Assembly (NCBI RefSeq): GCF_030605225.1 | Contig: NZ_JAUWAV010000017.1 | Location: 1 to 64,000, forward strand | Source of the DNA: Geoalkalibacter sp. | GTDB lineage: Bacteria > Desulfobacterota > Desulfuromonadia > Desulfuromonadales > Geoalkalibacteraceae | DNA length: 64,000 nt | Direction: 5' to 3' | Shown here: piece by piece, positions 61,368 to 64,000 of the stretch | How positions within the stretch are numbered: the first letter of the stretch is position 1 | Layout of the letters: each line of letters opens with the position of its first letter | Translations under genes and position numbers: made by a program | The notes under the pieces: generated by a model | What the model was told of the DNA's origin: nothing | Seen by the model: the letters and a program-made list of their open reading frames with translations, nothing else | Database searches by the model: none

Positions 61368-61397
61368 AGGCGAGGGTCTGCGAAGACGGCCTCGCCT
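61368..61397 (+). other. Hairpin with GNRA loop between gnnA- and gnnB-like genes
   Basis: AGGCGAGG-GTCT (61368-61379), a GCGA loop, AGAC, a two-base GG bulge and CCTCGCCT (61390-61397) make a 12-bp stem. TTTCGCGTTTT follows. It may act as a partial terminator or a stability element. Confidence 0.65.
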
Positions 61398-61455
61398 TTC
61401 GCGTTTTCGTCGCGACATTCTTTTTCATCCAAAACCACAGAAGGACGCTTTGTTT

Positions 61456-62550
61456 ATGAACATCCCCATGGTCGACCTCAAGCAGCAGTACCATGCCCTG
61501 AAGCATGACATTGATCAGGCGCTGGAGAAGGTGCTGGAATCCACCCATTTCATCCTCGGCCCCAATGTCCAGGCCTTTGAACAGGAAGCCGCCGCCTACC
61601 TCGGCGTCAAGCATGCCATCGCCTGCGCCTCGGGGACCGATGCCCTGCATCTGGCCCTGCGCGCGGCGGGAATCGGGGCGGGCGATGAGGTCATCACTCC
61701 GGCCTTCACCTTCATCGCCACGGCCGAGGCCATCTCCTACGTTGGCGCCACGCCGGTGTTCGTCGATATCGACCCGCGCACCTTCAATCTTGATCCGACT
61801 CTGATCGAGGCCGCGATCACGCCGCGCACCCGCGCCCTGCTGCCGGTGCATCTCTTCGGTCAGCCGGCCGATCTGTCGCCCATCAAGGAACTATGCGCCA
61901 AGCACAACCTGCTGCTCATCGAGGATTGCGCCCAGTCCTTCGGTGCCGCCCACGGGGGACGCATGACCGGAAGCCTTGGGCTGGCCGGATGCTTTTCCTT
62001 CTTCCCCAGCAAGAACCTGGGCTGTTACGGCGACGGCGGTCTGGTGACGACCAACGACGACGGACTGGCCCGCGAACTGCTGGTACTGCGCAATCACGGC
62101 AGCCGCGAGCGCTATCACCATGCCGTCATCGGATACAACAGCCGCCTGGACGAAATGCAGGCCGCCATCCTGCGGGTCAAGCTCAAGCATATCGACGAGT
62201 ACAATCGCCTGCGCCGACGCAATGCGCACCTCTACAATGACGGTCTCAAGGGTCTTTGCCTGACGACCCCTCACGAAGACGGCAAGGGGGTGCACGTGTT
62301 TCATCAATACACCCTGCTCATCGAGGGGCGCGACCGGGTGCAGAAGGCCCTGAGCGACGCCGGCATCGCCTCGGCGATCTATTACCCCATTCCCCTGCAT
62401 CGTCAGGAAGTGTACCGCGAGCTGATGGCCGGGGTGTCGCTGCCGGTGACCGAGCAGGTGGCCGAGCGGGTGCTGTCCCTGCCCATGTTTCCGGAGCTTT
62501 CTCCGGAGCAGATCCGCCGCATTTGCCAGGTGATCGCTGGAGCGCTCTGA
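61456..62550 (+). CDS. DegT/DnrJ/EryC1 aminotransferase, GnnB-like
   Basis: A PLP-dependent sugar aminotransferase. PLP lysine in FSFFPSKNLGCYGDGGL; other family marks are VDLKQQYHALKHDI at the start, ACASGTDALHLALRA, LLIEDCAQSFGAAH, YNSRLDEMQAAILRVKL and YPIPLHRQEVYREL. Length is 364 aa. It follows the GnnA-like dehydrogenase and precedes lpxB, so it probably transfers an amino group to the 3-keto sugar nucleotide to give UDP-GlcNAc3N. ATG 61456 begins the conserved N-terminus. Substrate specificity cannot be proved from sequence alone; O-antigen aminotransferases look alike. Confidence 0.85.
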   Translation: MNIPMVDLKQQYHALKHDIDQALEKVLESTHFILGPNVQAFEQEAAAYLGVKHAIACASGTDALHLALRAAGIGAGDEVITPAFTFIATAEAISYVGATPVFVDIDPRTFNLDPTLIEAAITPRTRALLPVHLFGQPADLSPIKELCAKHNLLLIEDCAQSFGAAHGGRMTGSLGLAGCFSFFPSKNLGCYGDGGLVTTNDDGLARELLVLRNHGSRERYHHAVIGYNSRLDEMQAAILRVKLKHIDEYNRLRRRNAHLYNDGLKGLCLTTPHEDGKGVHVFHQYTLLIEGRDRVQKALSDAGIASAIYYPIPLHRQEVYRELMAGVSLPVTEQVAERVLSLPMFPELSPEQIRRICQVIAGAL

Positions 62551-62554
62551 GCCG

Positions 62555-63739
62555 ATGACCGAATTTCGCACGTCCGCACAGCGTCGTGCGCTGATCGTCA
62601 CCGGCGAGGCCAGCGGCGATCTGCATGGCGCCAACCTGATCCGCGCGGCCGCGGAGCTTGATCCCGAGCTCGGCTTTTTTGGTGTCGGCGGCAAGCGCAT
62701 GGAGGCGCAAGGCTGCGAGATCTTGTTTCGCGGCGAAGAACTCGCGGTGGTCGGCCTGGTCGAGGTGGCGGCTCATTTCCCCGCCATTTATCGGGCCTTC
62801 AAGCAGCTGGAAAAAATCCTTAAGAGCGATCAGCGGCCCGACGTGCTGATTCTCATCGATTTTCCCGAGTTCAACCTGCGCCTGGCCGCCAAGGCCAAGG
62901 CCGCCGGAGTGCCGGTGCTTTATTACGTGAGCCCCCAGGTCTGGGCCTGGCGGCGCGGCCGGGTGAAGACAATTGCGCAACGGGTGGATCGACTGGCGGC
63001 CATCTTTCCTTTTGAACCGCAACTGTATGATGGGTTGGATATCGATGTGGAGTATGTCGGCCATCCTCTGGTGGCCGATATGAAGCTGACCCTTGATCGT
63101 GAAGCCTATCTGGTGCGCCATGGCCTGGATCCGCAACGACCGGTGGTCGGTTTGTTCCCCGGCAGCCGGCGCAGTGAGTTGAAATACATTTTCGACACCA
63201 TCGCCGACACGGCGCGCCTGCTCAGGCGGCAACGCCCGCAGGTGCAGTTTCTGTTGCCCGTGGCGCCCTCCCTCAAGCACACCAGTTTCCACGAGCGTCT
63301 TCTCGGCAGCGGCCTTGACATCAAAATGGTGCAGGACAATATCTACGATACGGCAAAGGCGTGCGATGCGGTGATCAGCGTGTCCGGCACCGTGACCTTG
63401 CAGATCGCCCTGGTGGAGACGCCGCTGTGCATCCTCTACCAGATGAATCCTCTGACCTATGCCATCGGCAAGCGTCTGGTTAAGGTGCCGCATATCGGCC
63501 TGGTCAATATCGTCGCCGGAAGACAAGTGGTGCATGAATTCATTCAGGACGGCGCGACTCCCGAGGCCATCGGCGCGGAAGTCCTGCGCATGCTTGAGGA
63601 CCAGAACTACCGCGCGCGCATCCAGGCAGATCTGCGGGACGTGCGCCGTCTGCTCGGTGAGGGCGGTTGCTCGGAAAAGGTGGCGCGCATGGCCTCGGAG
63701 ATGAGTCGGGGACGGATCCGCAGGAGTGGGGCGGCATGA
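62555..63739 (+). CDS. lpxB: Lipid-A-disaccharide synthase
   Basis: A peripheral inner-membrane GT-B glycosyltransferase (GT19) joining lipid X and UDP-diacylglucosamine. TGEASGDLHGANLI at the N-terminus, IDFPEFNLRLAAKAK, YYVSPQVWAWRRGRVK and the donor site LFPGSRRSELK with VSGTVTLQIALVETP are all family signatures. Length is 394 aa. It follows the aminotransferase by 4 bp and its stop overlaps the msbA start. Confidence 0.96.
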   Translation: MTEFRTSAQRRALIVTGEASGDLHGANLIRAAAELDPELGFFGVGGKRMEAQGCEILFRGEELAVVGLVEVAAHFPAIYRAFKQLEKILKSDQRPDVLILIDFPEFNLRLAAKAKAAGVPVLYYVSPQVWAWRRGRVKTIAQRVDRLAAIFPFEPQLYDGLDIDVEYVGHPLVADMKLTLDREAYLVRHGLDPQRPVVGLFPGSRRSELKYIFDTIADTARLLRRQRPQVQFLLPVAPSLKHTSFHERLLGSGLDIKMVQDNIYDTAKACDAVISVSGTVTLQIALVETPLCILYQMNPLTYAIGKRLVKVPHIGLVNIVAGRQVVHEFIQDGATPEAIGAEVLRMLEDQNYRARIQADLRDVRRLLGEGGCSEKVARMASEMSRGRIRRSGAA

Positions 63740-64000
63740 GCCAAAAAGGCGTGGTCCTCTATCGTCGCCTGGCCGGTTATGCCTGGCCTTACCGTTGGCG
63801 CATCGCCCTGGCCATGGTGGCTTCACTGGGCATCGCGGCGTCCGATGCGCTTCTCGCCAAGCAGGTGCAGCCGTTCATGGACGAGGTGATCGTGGCGGGC
63901 GATTGGGCCCTGGCTCGTCTGGTGCCGCTGTTCATCGTCGGAATTTTTGCCTTCAAGGGGCTCTCGCGCTACCTGCAGGAATATTTCATCATGACCTCGG
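63736..64000 (+). CDS. msbA: Lipid A export ABC transporter MsbA (3' end cut)
   Basis: The ATG overlaps the lpxB stop (ATGA). The visible 88 residues (MSQKGVVLYRRLAGYAWPYRWRIALAMV ... LARLVPLFIVGIFAFKGLSRYLQEYFIMTS) match the first two membrane helices of type I exporters of the MsbA group. The ATPase part is beyond the window. The place after lpxB supports MsbA, which flips core-lipid A across the inner membrane. Confidence 0.85.
   Translation, partial: MSQKGVVLYRRLAGYAWPYRWRIALAMVASLGIAASDALLAKQVQPFMDEVIVAGDWALARLVPLFIVGIFAFKGLSRYLQEYFIMTS

Overview
The window is a gene-dense, high-GC chromosomal segment of a Gram-negative bacterium with an LPS-type outer membrane. Lipid A synthesis and export, Lol, Bam, Lnt and RlpA genes are all present. 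Gene families and gene order (PhoH, 7TM-HD, YbeY, DgkA-PAP2, CorC and Lnt in one operon; LolC, LolD, BamA, Skp, LpxD, FabZ, LpxA, an oxidoreductase, an aminotransferase, LpxB and MsbA in another; receivers with DUF4388; carboxynorspermidine genes) suggest the Desulfuromonadales (Geobacter, Desulfuromonas or Geoalkalibacter relatives). That placement is inference from gene content. No rRNA, tRNA, CRISPR array, prophage or insertion sequence was seen.

Layout. 1-7.1 kb: a cut ferritin-like gene, an 8-iron ferredoxin, a very large subtilase without a signal peptide, and on the minus strand an AspT-type transporter coupled to the kinase SrkA. 7.2-12.7 kb: miaB followed by two response-regulator-like proteins (one with a degenerate GGDEF domain, one with a degenerate receiver and DUF4388) and a PHP phosphoesterase. 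12.8-22.9 kb: M42 peptidase, guaB-guaA, a PAP2 phosphatase, galE, ugd, a MazG-like pyrophosphatase, a WYL regulator, an orphan protein and a YceF-type Maf protein. 23-28.4 kb: dnaE, accA and an RlpA lipoprotein. 28.5-34.4 kb: tgt (minus), a stand-alone Cas6-like protein, a zinc-ribbon protein, a membrane GGDEF protein and ftsH.

34.4-42.7 kb is mostly minus strand: uraA-upp with an orphan gene, the carboxynorspermidine pair, a lipoprotein, fabH and eno. Embedded here is a 33-codon membrane-peptide gene with its own promoter, palindrome and terminator. 42.9-49.8 kb is the tightly overlapping phoH-to-lnt operon. 49.9-64 kb holds a PrcB-like lipoprotein, prfB with its programmed frameshift, lysS, and a strong promoter driving the bamA-to-msbA envelope operon, which runs off the window.

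Points of most interest: (1) a membrane GGDEF protein whose substrate pocket reads Gly-Ser where Gly-Asp is usual, the substitution associated with cGAMP-making Hypr enzymes; (2) a gnnA/gnnB-like pair inside the lpx operon, predicting a diaminoglucose lipid A; (3) the 33-aa membrane-peptide gene with self-contained regulation; (4) an intergenic palindromic repeat whose TAG ends supply the stop codons of galE, lnt and the convergent PrcB-like gene; (5) an orphan Cas6; (6) a DgkA-PAP2 fusion; (7) the two-regulator relay after miaB.
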